From: Halomonas faecis
Lineage (GTDB): Bacteria > Pseudomonadota > Gammaproteobacteria > Pseudomonadales > Halomonadaceae
Direction of reading: 5' to 3'
DNA: 64,000 nt
Assembly (NCBI RefSeq): GCF_010993975.1
Contig: NZ_JAACZO010000057.1
Location: 154,318-218,317 of the forward strand
Part shown: positions 27,881-36,186 of the stretch, in pieces
Layout of the letters: the number at the start of each line of letters is the position of its first letter
Numbering within the stretch: the stretch's first letter is position 1
Notes under the pieces: generated by a model
The model's input: only the letters and a program-made list of their open reading frames with translations
Database searches by the model: none
What the model was told of the DNA's origin: nothing
Made by a program: the position numbers and the translations under genes

Positions 27881-29290
27881 CTACCGCCAGGGCATCCCGC
27901 CGGGACCGCCCATGCCTCCAGGCCCGCCAGGGCCTCCCGGCCCGCCGCCGCCCATCATGCCGGACATGCCACGCATCATCTTCTGCATGCCACCCTTCTT
28001 GCCGGCCTTCTTCATCATCTTCTGCATCTGCTTGTGCTGCTTGAGCAGACGATTGAGGTCGGGGACCTGCAGCCCGGCGCCAGCGGCGATGCGACGCTTG
28101 CGCGAGCCGTTGATGATCTCCGGACGGCGCCGCTCCTGGGGCGTCATCGAGTTGATCAGCGCTTCGAGCTTGCCGAACTCCTTCTCGGGGCCAGGGCCCT
28201 GGGCCATCTCGGCCATCTGCCCCATGCCCGGAAGCTTGCCCATCAAGCCCCCCATACCGCCCATCTTCTTGAGCTGCTGGAGCTGGTCGCGGAAATCCTC
28301 GAGATCGAAGCCCTGCCCCTTCTTGACCTTCTTGGCGAGCTTCTCGGCCTTGCCCTTGTCGACGGTGCGCTCGGCCTCTTCGATGAGCGACAGCACGTCA
28401 CCCATGCCGAGAATGCGCGACGCCACGCGATCGGGGTGGAAAGGCTCCAGGGCATCGACCTTCTCACCCACGCCCATGAACTTGATCGGCTTGCCGGTGA
28501 CGTGACGCACCGACAGCGCCGCCCCGCCGCGAGCGTCACCGTCGGCCTTGGTGAGAATCACCCCGGTCAGCGGCAACGCTTCGCTGAAGGCCTTGGCCGT
28601 ATTGGCCGCGTCCTGGCCGGTCATGGCGTCGACCACGAAGAGCGTTTCCTGAGGTGCGACGGCCTCATGCAACGCCTGAATCTCCGCCATCATGGCCTCG
28701 TCGATGGCCAGACGACCCGCGGTGTCGACGAGCACCACGTCGTGAAACTGGATCTTGGCGTGCTGGATCGCCGCCTTGGCGATCGCCACCGGCTGCTGAT
28801 CGCTGCGCGACGGAAAGAAGTCGACTTCGACCTCTTTTGCCAACGTCTCGAGCTGGTCGATGGCCGCCGGGCGATAGACGTCAGCGGAGACCACCAGCAC
28901 CTTCTGCTTCTCGCGCTCGCGCAGGTAACGCGCCAACTTGGCCACCGACGTGGTCTTGCCCGCGCCTTGCAGGCCGGCCATCAGCACCACCGCAGGCGAC
29001 CCCTTGAGCACGAAGCCTTCGTTGGCCTCGCCCATGACCGCTTCCAGCTCCTGCTGGACGATCTTGACGAACTGCTGGCCCGGCGAGAGGCTCTTGGAAA
29101 CCTCCTGGCCCACGGCACGTTCGCGCACGCGCTCGATGAAGACCTTGACCACCGGCAGAGCGACGTCGGCCTCGAGCAGCGCACGCCGCACCTCGCGCAG
29201 GGTATCCTTGATGTTGTCCTCGGTCAGACGCGCCTGACCCTTGATGGACTTGAGCGTCTGCGACAAGCGCTCACTGAGATTCTGGAACAT
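27881..29290 (-). CDS. ffh: Signal recognition particle protein Ffh
   Basis: Ffh binds 4.5S RNA and signal sequences and hands ribosomes to FtsY. The 469-residue protein has the N domain (about 1-90), the G domain with GLQGAGKTTSVAKL, DTAGR, TKADGDARGGAAL, and the M domain with the RNA-binding SRKRRIAAGAGLQVPDLNRLL and Met-rich signal-sequence groove (KQMQKMMKKAGKKGGMQKMM). The C-terminus is an unusually Gly/Pro-rich tail of about 25 residues. A TATAAT box is found about 150 bases upstream, giving a long leader. ffh-ypjD-corB clustering matches E. coli. Confidence 0.96.
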   Translation of the reverse strand: MFQNLSERLSQTLKSIKGQARLTEDNIKDTLREVRRALLEADVALPVVKVFIERVRERAVGQEVSKSLSPGQQFVKIVQQELEAVMGEANEGFVLKGSPAVVLMAGLQGAGKTTSVAKLARYLREREKQKVLVVSADVYRPAAIDQLETLAKEVEVDFFPSRSDQQPVAIAKAAIQHAKIQFHDVVLVDTAGRLAIDEAMMAEIQALHEAVAPQETLFVVDAMTGQDAANTAKAFSEALPLTGVILTKADGDARGGAALSVRHVTGKPIKFMGVGEKVDALEPFHPDRVASRILGMGDVLSLIEEAERTVDKGKAEKLAKKVKKGQGFDLEDFRDQLQQLKKMGGMGGLMGKLPGMGQMAEMAQGPGPEKEFGKLEALINSMTPQERRRPEIINGSRKRRIAAGAGLQVPDLNRLLKQHKQMQKMMKKAGKKGGMQKMMRGMSGMMGGGGPGGPGGPGGMGGPGGMPWR

Positions 29291-29441
29291 GGGCCTCTCC
29301 GGCGACGAAGCGGGTAGACATCGCCCCTGACTGGCGACTGACGGACCGACTGCGACGATCCACCGCAGAAACCGCGCCTACCCGTACGCAAAGCGGTGAC
29401 AGCCTGGCTGGTTCGCCCAGCCGGCCCTCCTTTGGGTGAGG

Positions 29442-29470
29442 ATTATACGCGCAGTGACCGCCAGTCTCCA
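29442..29470 (-). promoter_or_regulatory. Probable ffh promoter
   Basis: Read on the minus strand, a perfect TATAAT (29447-29442) lies 17 bases from TGGAGA (29470-29465), which matches four of six positions of the sigma-70 -35 consensus. It would give a leader of roughly 150 bases before the ffh ATG. Confidence 0.55.
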
Positions 29471-29579
29471 TGCATGACGGACGTCATCGCTGTGCGACCG
29501 AGCGCGGATTGGGTATAGTATCGACGCAATTCACTTTCGAGATGCATTGACGCCGGCAACGGCGCACGGACGGCAACTG

Positions 29580-30380
29580 ATGCAGGCGCTTCCTCTAGCC
29601 ATCATGGCTTTCGTACTCTATTTGGGCGCTGCCTCCTGGCAGGGACTCACGCTAATGCGGCGGGTCCCGCCGCGGGCCGCCCTCGTGCGCGTCCTGGGGC
29701 TAATGGGGCTGCTGTTCCACGTACCGGTGGCGGCCAAGCTGCTCGGCCAGACCCCAGGCCTGCTGCCCGGCCTTTCGGCCAGCGCCGTGATCGTTACGGC
29801 GCTCATGGTCTTCCTGCTGCTGACGGTGAGCCTGGCCAAACCGGTGCTCAACATTGCCGTGGGGCTCTTCCCGCTATCCGGCGCAGCGCTGCTGTTGGCA
29901 GTGGGGCTGCCCAGCCCGGCGGGCAGCAGCGGCATGACGCCCGGCATCGCCTTGCACGCCATCAGTTCGGCACTGGCCTTCGGCGTGCTGGTGATCGCCG
30001 CCATGCAGGCGGTGCTGCTGGGCGTGCAAAACCAGGCACTGCGCCACCACCACACTCGCGGCGTGGTGCAGGCGTTGCCCCCGCTGACCACCATGGAGCG
30101 CTTGCTCTTCGAGCTGATCTGGGCCGGCATGGCAATGCTCACGCTGTCGATCGTCAGCGGCTTCGTGTTTCTCGACAGCATGTTCGCCCAGCACCTGGCG
30201 CACAAGACAATCCTGTCGTTGGCCGCCTGGGTCATCTTCGCCATTCTGTTGATCAGCCACCACATCCTGGGCTGGCGCGGCATGCGCGCGGTGCGCTGGA
30301 CGCTGGGCGGCTGTGCCGTGCTGCTGCTCGCCTACTTCGGCAGCAAGTTCGTGCTGGAAGTCTTGCTGCGCGGCAACTAG
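29580..30380 (+). CDS. ypjD: YpjD-like membrane protein (cytochrome c assembly/CcsA fold)
   Basis: The 266-residue protein has about eight membrane helices. It belongs to the YpjD branch of the CcmC/CcsA family of haem-handling proteins: histidines in IALHAISSALAFG, LAHKTILSLAAWVIFAILL and SHHILGWRGMRA match the conserved haem-ligand regions. In E. coli ypjD lies between ffh and corB, as here; some reports link it to CorB-related transport. ATG at 29580 follows a poor ribosome site; a TTG at 29547 is a possible longer start. A TATAGT box at 29514-29519 could be its -10 element. Confidence 0.85.
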   Translation: MQALPLAIMAFVLYLGAASWQGLTLMRRVPPRAALVRVLGLMGLLFHVPVAAKLLGQTPGLLPGLSASAVIVTALMVFLLLTVSLAKPVLNIAVGLFPLSGAALLLAVGLPSPAGSSGMTPGIALHAISSALAFGVLVIAAMQAVLLGVQNQALRHHHTRGVVQALPPLTTMERLLFELIWAGMAMLTLSIVSGFVFLDSMFAQHLAHKTILSLAAWVIFAILLISHHILGWRGMRAVRWTLGGCAVLLLAYFGSKFVLEVLLRGN

Positions 30381-30490
30381 CCTGCCTCGACGAGGCGGCT
30401 CGCGACACGGACTGACGCGGAAGTCGCCTTGACACTCCCCGAGCGAACCCCTACAACACGGGGCTGACACGCCTGCGAGGATCCTTCGAC

Positions 30491-31774
30491 TTGAGCGACG
30501 AATTCCCCTTGGGATTGCTATTCGGCCTGCTTGTTCTTCTCATCTGTCTGTCCGCCTTCTTCTCCAGTTCCGAGACCGGCATGATGTCGATCAACCGCTA
30601 CCGCCTGAGCCATCAGGCCAACAGCGGTGAGCGCGCCGCCAAGCGCGTGATGCGCCTGCTGGCCCGGCCCGACCGGCTGATCGGCGTGATCCTGATCGGC
30701 AACAACCTGGTCAACAACCTGGCGGCAGCCATCGCCACGGTGCTTGCCATCCACTTCTTCGGCGAAGTGTCGGGGCCGGCCATCGCTCCACTGGTTCTCA
30801 CCATCGTGATTCTGATCTTCGCCGAAGTGAGTCCCAAGACCTATGCCGCCATCAAGCCGGAACGCATCGCCTACCCGGCTTCGGTGGTGCTCGAACCGCT
30901 GCTCAAGCTGCTCTACCCGCTGGTATGGCTGGTCAGCGCCCTGTCCAACGGACTGCTGCGCCTGGTCGGGGTAAAACAGATAGACGGTAACGCCGACAAC
31001 CTGACCCGTGACGAGCTGCGCACCGTGGTTCACGAAGCCGGCACGCTCATCCCACACCGCCACCAGGCCATGCTGCTATCGATTCTCGACCTGGAGAACG
31101 TCACCGTGAACGACATCATGGTGCCGCGGCACGAGGTGGTCGGCATCGACCTGGACGACGACCTGGAAGAGATCCTCGTCCAGGTACGCACCAGCCAGCA
31201 TACCCGTGTGCCGATCTACAAGGGGGACATCAACAACATCATCGGCATGCTGCATCTGCGCAATGCGGCCCGTTTCCTGTCGCGACCCGAGATGACCAAG
31301 GCAGCGATCGTCCAGGAGGCGCGTGAACCCTACTTCATTCCCGAGTCGACGCCGCTGCATACGCAGCTACTCAATTTTCAGAAGCAGAAGCGACGCATCG
31401 GCATCGTGGTGGACGAATACGGCGACGTGGAAGGGCTGGTGACCCTGGAGGACATCCTCGAAGAGATCGTCGGCGAATTCACCACCGACATGGCCAGCCA
31501 GGATCAGGAGATCTACCGACAGGACGACGGTAGCCACGTCATCGAGGGGACCGCCAACATCCGCGACATCAATCGCCTGCTTGGCTGGCAGCTACCCACC
31601 GATGGCCCCAAGACCCTCAACGGGCTGATTCTCGAGCACCTGGAGTCCTTCCCCGACGGCGCCGCCTGCCTGCAGATCGGCAACGTGCGCATGGAGATCC
31701 TTGAGGTGCGCGACAACCTCATCACCGCCGCGCGCTGCTGGCAGGCGCCGCAGCGCCGCGCGCGTCATGGCTGA
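30491..31774 (+). CDS. corB: CorB/CNNM-type transporter with CBS domains (TTG start)
   Basis: The 427-residue protein has an N-terminal CNNM (DUF21) membrane domain with about four helices (LSAFFSSSETGMMSINRYRL, LIGNNLVNNLAAAIATVLA), a pair of CBS domains (about residues 200-330, with NVTVNDIMVPRHEVVGIDLD), and a C-terminal CorC/HlyC domain (VEGLVTLEDILEEIVGEF). Such proteins handle Mg2+ or Co2+. The start is TTG at 30491 with GAGGA nine bases upstream; no ATG precedes the first helix. It follows ypjD by 110 bases as in E. coli. Confidence 0.9.
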   Translation: MSDEFPLGLLFGLLVLLICLSAFFSSSETGMMSINRYRLSHQANSGERAAKRVMRLLARPDRLIGVILIGNNLVNNLAAAIATVLAIHFFGEVSGPAIAPLVLTIVILIFAEVSPKTYAAIKPERIAYPASVVLEPLLKLLYPLVWLVSALSNGLLRLVGVKQIDGNADNLTRDELRTVVHEAGTLIPHRHQAMLLSILDLENVTVNDIMVPRHEVVGIDLDDDLEEILVQVRTSQHTRVPIYKGDINNIIGMLHLRNAARFLSRPEMTKAAIVQEAREPYFIPESTPLHTQLLNFQKQKRRIGIVVDEYGDVEGLVTLEDILEEIVGEFTTDMASQDQEIYRQDDGSHVIEGTANIRDINRLLGWQLPTDGPKTLNGLILEHLESFPDGAACLQIGNVRMEILEVRDNLITAARCWQAPQRRARHG

Positions 31775-31792
31775 GCGGCCCCCAGGGCCAGT

Positions 31793-32398
31793 TCAGGCGG
31801 ACTTCCGCAGCCCGGCAAGGATGGTGGTCAGGAGTTGGTCGATGAGCTCCCCCACTTCGAGCTGCTGCCCCTGCCAGTACCCCAGGCGCTCGTTGAGACC
31901 CAACTGAACCAGGCCGTGCACGCTGCCCCACAGGGTACGACTCAAACGCCGTGCCTCGAGGTCGTCCAGCGCCGGCTGATACTCCTTGAGCGTCGCCTCG
32001 ACACGTACGAACAGGGCCTCGATCATATCGGACTGGCGTCGGTCCAGTTCACCTTCCTGGGCCAGTGGGAAGTCGAAAAGCAACTGCCAGCGATAAGGCT
32101 CACGCTGGGCAAACTGCCAGTAGGCCAGAGCCAGCCCCTTGAGGCGTGACTCGGGCCCGGCATCTTCCAGTGGCGCTATCACACCACGCAGCAGGTCCAG
32201 GGTCTCCAGGTTCACGTGCTGGAGCAGATTGCCGAAACTGCCATAGAGCTTGAGCAGGGTACTCGGAGCACAGCCCACCTGGCGGGCCAGAGCGCGCAGC
32301 GACAGCGAGTGGACCGGATTGTCCTGCAGCCATGCATCGCAGGCGGACATGACCTGGGCATGGAGCGCTTCGGGCGCATGCTGTCGTGGACGGGCCAT
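31793..32398 (-). CDS. TetR-family regulator
   Basis: The 201-residue protein has a TetR DNA-binding domain at about residues 10-55 (SLSLRALARQVGCAPSTLLKLYGS) and an all-helical C-terminal domain with WQLLFDFPL and LWGSVHGLVQLGLNERLGYW, the WHG-type TetR C-domain. Its ligand is unknown. The ATG at 32398 has GAGGA upstream and opens MARPRQHAP; the open frame to 32491 is not needed. It is divergent from the SRAP-fold gene (172 bases apart) and convergent with corB, so it may control the SRAP-pitrilysin pair. Confidence 0.82.
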   Translation of the reverse strand: MARPRQHAPEALHAQVMSACDAWLQDNPVHSLSLRALARQVGCAPSTLLKLYGSFGNLLQHVNLETLDLLRGVIAPLEDAGPESRLKGLALAYWQFAQREPYRWQLLFDFPLAQEGELDRRQSDMIEALFVRVEATLKEYQPALDDLEARRLSRTLWGSVHGLVQLGLNERLGYWQGQQLEVGELIDQLLTTILAGLRKSA

Positions 32399-32569
32399 GG
32401 GATTCCTCGCCGTAAAGGGAGTGACGGGTGCCTCGAGGCCACCCAAGAGCGTAGAATAGCGCAGACCGAACACTGTTTTCGAGCTCTGCAAGCTCCCTCG
32501 GCAGCTCGGGAGGCCTTTTCGTACTCCGGTATGTCAGCCACCCGGGGCCCGCCATCGTCTGGAGGCGTC

Positions 32570-33256
32570 ATGCCCGGTCGCCTGTACGTTCCCGCATTCG
32601 ATCCCTCTAGCCTGCTGCCCGGCCTGTGCTGCCGGGATGCCCTGCGGCACTCGCCCAACCTGGCACCACGCCGCCCACTGTCGATTCTGCGCCGCGAGCA
32701 GGGAGAGACCTGCCTGAGGGATGCCTTCTGGGGGCTCACGCCGCCATGGCTGGAGGTGCTCGACCGGGCTCCCCACTGTGCCCGCGCGGAATCGCTGACC
32801 TCGCGCCCCATGTTCCGCGAGGCATTCAGTGCACGGCGCTGCCTGGTCCCAGTGGGCGGCATCTACCTCTGGAAGCCCCAGCCTCGTTTCAAGCAGCCCT
32901 TTCTGGTCGTGCGGGTCGACCGAAGCCCGCTGCTGCTGGCAGGCCTGTGGTGCCGCTACCACACCAGCCTGACCGAGCATGCCGACTCCATGGCACTGAT
33001 CACGGTGTCCGCCAATGCTTTGCTCTCCCCGCTCGGCGACCGGCTCCCGGCCGTCATCCCGGCATCGGCGGCATCCCGCTGGCTGGCTCCGGATACCCCG
33101 GAAACGGAGGCCCGGGCACTTCTCGCCCCACCCGACGAGGAACTGTTGGGCGCTTTTCCGGTATCAAGACGAGTGAACGACCCCGCGAACCAGGACCTGG
33201 CCTGCGCGCACCCCACAGGGCCCATGCTGCGCCGGCCTCGCGATCAGGAGAGATGA
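32570..33256 (+). CDS. SRAP-fold protein lacking all catalytic residues
   Basis: The SRAP family (YedK/HMCES) crosslinks to abasic sites in single-stranded DNA through Cys2, using Asn, Glu and His. The 228-residue product keeps scaffold motifs: FWGLTPPW (residues 54-61), ARAESLTSRPMFREAF (71-86), RRCLVPVGGIYLWK (89-102), DRLPAVI. But residue 2 is Pro (MPGR for MCGR), the Asn before ARAE is Cys70, the Glu in Y-E-W is Leu100, and the His before DR.P is Gly156. The start is well supported by GGAGG five bases upstream of ATG 32570. Its stop overlaps the pitrilysin gene. It is probably a non-catalytic paralogue; DNA binding is only inference. Confidence 0.8.
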   Translation: MPGRLYVPAFDPSSLLPGLCCRDALRHSPNLAPRRPLSILRREQGETCLRDAFWGLTPPWLEVLDRAPHCARAESLTSRPMFREAFSARRCLVPVGGIYLWKPQPRFKQPFLVVRVDRSPLLLAGLWCRYHTSLTEHADSMALITVSANALLSPLGDRLPAVIPASAASRWLAPDTPETEARALLAPPDEELLGAFPVSRRVNDPANQDLACAHPTGPMLRRPRDQER

Positions 33257-36123
33257 TGCACATCGCAACCCGTTATCCGTCACGCCGTCACGGCCTCGGC
33301 CTCGGCCTGGCACTGAGTCTTGTCGGCTTCGTGATGCTGGCGTCGAGCTTGGCCGTCACGGCCAACACCGAAACCGAGGAGGTCGCCGACGTCACCACGC
33401 CGCGGGTCAGCCCCCACGACAGTCGCGACTATCGGGTGTTGACCCTGGAAAACGGCCTCACCGCCCTGCTGGTCAGCGACCCCGACGCCGACCGCGCCGC
33501 CGCGTCGATGAACGTAGGGGTGGGCAGTGCCCAGGATCCCGATGACCTGGCAGGTCTGGCGCATTTCCTCGAGCACATGCTGTTCCTCGGTACCGAGCCC
33601 TTTCCGGAAGCCGACGCCTATCAGTCCTACCTGCGTCGTCATGGCGGCAACCACAATGCGTTCACGGCACCTCAGGACACCAATTACTTCTTCGACATCG
33701 ACCCCGAGGCCCTGCCCGGCGCCCTCGACCGTTTCAGCGCTTTCTTCGTCTCGCCGCTGTTCAATGCCGACCAGTTGGAAAGCGAACGCAACATCGTGCA
33801 TTCCGAATACATGGCCCGCATCCGCGACGATGGCCGACGCGAGAACGATGTCCTCAACCAAGTGCTCAACCCCGACAACTCCACCACGGGGTTCGCGGTG
33901 GGCAGCCGCGAAACCCTCGCCGACCGCCCCGAGGGCGAGCCGTCGCTGCGTGAGCGGGTCATCGACTTCTACGAACGCCATTACGACGCCGATGTCATGC
34001 ACCTGACGGTCATCGGACCGCAACCGCTCGATGAACTGGAACCCTTGGTGAGCGAACGCTTCGCCGCCATCGAGGGAAACGGTGCCGAACGCCCGGTGAT
34101 CGAGGCCCCTCTGGTCGAGGAGGACCGACTCCCCCGCTACCTCGAGATGCAGTCGGTACGCGACAGCCGCCAGGTGCGCTTCCTGTTCCCCATACCCGAC
34201 CCGACTGACGAGTACCGCCATAAGCCCGTCGACTACCTGGCCAACCTGTTGGGCCACGAAGGTGAGGGCAGCCTGCTCGCCATACTGCGCGAAGCGGGGC
34301 TGGCCGACGGCCTCTCCGCAGGGGTCACGCGGCACGACGGCCGCCATGCCCTGTTCGCGGTGAACGTGAGCCTGACCCCCGAGGGCGCCAAGCGCCTCGA
34401 CACCATCGAAGCCACGCTGTTCGAGGCCATCGAACGGCTGCGCGAAACGGGTCTCGATGCCTGGCGTTACGACGAGCAGGCCAAGCTCGCCGAGCAGGAG
34501 TTCCGCTTCCAGCAGCACGGCTCGCCACTGCAGGGGGCCATGCGCCTGGCCATGAACCTGACTCGCTTTCCCGTCGAAGACGTGCAGTACGCTCCCTACC
34601 GGATGGATGGCTTCGAACGCGAGCGCATCGCCGATTACCTGGATCGGCTCACCCCCAAGCGGCTGATCCGACTCTACAGCGGCCCCGACGTCGACAGCGA
34701 GCAACGCTCTCCCTGGTTCGACGCCCCGTGGCGCGACGTGACGGAGACGGTCACGTCGGAAGCCACCCCCCTGGCAGGTCTGGCACTGCCCGAGCCCACC
34801 CCCTTCATCGCCGAAGACCTCACGCTGCTCGACGTCGAAGACGAGCGCCCCCGGCAACTGATCGACGAGCCGGCCTCCGTGCTGTGGCACAAGGCGGACA
34901 GCACTTTCGATACGCCCAAGGTGGAATGGCGACTCGGGCTGCTCCACCCCGAGGCCAGCACCAGTCCGCGCCAGGCGGCGTTGTCGAACCTGCTCGCAGG
35001 CTGGCTGTCCGATAGCCTCAACGAGCGTTTCTATCCAGCACGGCTGGCCGGTCATCATGTCGACCCATATGCCCATGCCCGCGGCCTGACCCTGGCCTTC
35101 TCTGGCTGGCGCGACCGTCAGCAACGCGTGATCACCGATACGCTGGAACAGCTACGGTCAGGCGAGATCCGTGCAGCCAGCTTCGAGCGCGTGCGCTATC
35201 GCCTGCAGCGCGAGTGGCGCAATGCCCCACAGGCTGCGCTCTATCGTCAGGGACATCGCATGCTGGGTGATGTACTGCTACGCCCCAGCTGGTCGAGTCA
35301 GGCGCTGCTGGACGCCAGCCGCGAGGTCACCCGGGAAGACCTGCAAACGTTCCGCGACGACTTCCTCGCCAAGCTGCGCCTGGAGGCCATGGCCGTCGGC
35401 AATCTCGATGCCGACCTGGCGCAGCGACTGGGCACCCGGGTCGCCGAAGCGCTGACTCCGACCCTCGGCAGCGAGGCGATCCCGGAGCTCACGCCGTTGC
35501 ACGCAGCAGACGAGTTACCCGACCTGCACCCGCACAGCAGCCGCAAGGAGTCGCTGGTGTTACGCTATCTACAGGGCGAGGATCGCTCCCTGGAGACTCA
35601 GGCGCGCCTCACCATGATCGGGCAACTGATCAATACCCCCTTCTATCACCGCCTGCGCACCCAACAGCAGCTCGGCTACGTGGTCAACGCCAGCTACTCG
35701 CCGCTACTCGATGCCCCCGGCATCGGCCTGCTCGTGCAGTCACCGGACACGCCGAGCGAAACCATCGCCGAGCACATCGAGGCATTCATCGACGACTTCG
35801 GTGACCAGATCGCCGCGCTCGACGAGGGGCAGTTGGCGATCCATCGCCAGGCCGTGCATGACGAACTGCTCAAGCGCGACACCAGCCTTTCGGGCCGCAC
35901 CGACCGTCTATGGCGATCTCTCGCCTACGATGACACCGACTTCGACCGGCGCGAACGGTTGGCCGAACGCGTGCTCACGGTATCGCCCGACGCCCTCCGG
36001 GAGAGCTGGAACACGCTACGTAGCGGACCGGGCGTCAGCGTGACCTTCGACCCCGGCGACGAACCCAGCGATGTCGCTGCCCTGGCCCAACGACTGGAAC
36101 CGCTGCCCGAAGGCAATGACTGA
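33256..36123 (+). CDS. ptrA: Pitrilysin-type M16 zinc metalloprotease (protease III)
   Basis: Protease III degrades small peptides in the periplasm. The 955-residue precursor has a basic N-terminus and a hydrophobic signal segment (LGLGLALSLVGFVMLASSLA, about 15-34), the inverted zinc motif HFLEH at 103-107 with a downstream Glu in ERNIVHSEYMAR, and the R-Y type substrate-site TQQQLGYVVNASY in the C-terminal half, as in PtrA/insulysin. The length matches the 962 of E. coli PtrA. Of two adjacent ATGs (33253 and 33256) the second has the better spacing to AGGAG. The first overlaps the SRAP stop as ATGA. It ends at a strong hairpin. Confidence 0.92.
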   Translation: MHIATRYPSRRHGLGLGLALSLVGFVMLASSLAVTANTETEEVADVTTPRVSPHDSRDYRVLTLENGLTALLVSDPDADRAAASMNVGVGSAQDPDDLAGLAHFLEHMLFLGTEPFPEADAYQSYLRRHGGNHNAFTAPQDTNYFFDIDPEALPGALDRFSAFFVSPLFNADQLESERNIVHSEYMARIRDDGRRENDVLNQVLNPDNSTTGFAVGSRETLADRPEGEPSLRERVIDFYERHYDADVMHLTVIGPQPLDELEPLVSERFAAIEGNGAERPVIEAPLVEEDRLPRYLEMQSVRDSRQVRFLFPIPDPTDEYRHKPVDYLANLLGHEGEGSLLAILREAGLADGLSAGVTRHDGRHALFAVNVSLTPEGAKRLDTIEATLFEAIERLRETGLDAWRYDEQAKLAEQEFRFQQHGSPLQGAMRLAMNLTRFPVEDVQYAPYRMDGFERERIADYLDRLTPKRLIRLYSGPDVDSEQRSPWFDAPWRDVTETVTSEATPLAGLALPEPTPFIAEDLTLLDVEDERPRQLIDEPASVLWHKADSTFDTPKVEWRLGLLHPEASTSPRQAALSNLLAGWLSDSLNERFYPARLAGHHVDPYAHARGLTLAFSGWRDRQQRVITDTLEQLRSGEIRAASFERVRYRLQREWRNAPQAALYRQGHRMLGDVLLRPSWSSQALLDASREVTREDLQTFRDDFLAKLRLEAMAVGNLDADLAQRLGTRVAEALTPTLGSEAIPELTPLHAADELPDLHPHSSRKESLVLRYLQGEDRSLETQARLTMIGQLINTPFYHRLRTQQQLGYVVNASYSPLLDAPGIGLLVQSPDTPSETIAEHIEAFIDDFGDQIAALDEGQLAIHRQAVHDELLKRDTSLSGRTDRLWRSLAYDDTDFDRRERLAERVLTVSPDALRESWNTLRSGPGVSVTFDPGDEPSDVAALAQRLEPLPEGND

Positions 36124-36135
36124 ACGCTCAGACAT

Positions 36136-36167
36136 GACAGCGCCCGGCCAGTAGGCCGGGCGCTGTC
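36136..36167. terminator. Bidirectional hairpin between ptrA and sbcB
   Basis: A perfect 14-bp stem (GACAGCGCCCGGCC with its complement) closes an AGTA loop between the convergent ptrA and sbcB stops. No T-run of note follows on either strand. Confidence 0.75.
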
Positions 36168-36186
36168 GGCAGGAAAGACGCAACGC

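Noticed and set aside
33280..35124. A 614-codon open frame antisense to the pitrilysin gene
   Set aside because: Composition and lack of ribosome site mark it as a shadow of the pitrilysin gene, which has the zinc motif and signal peptide.
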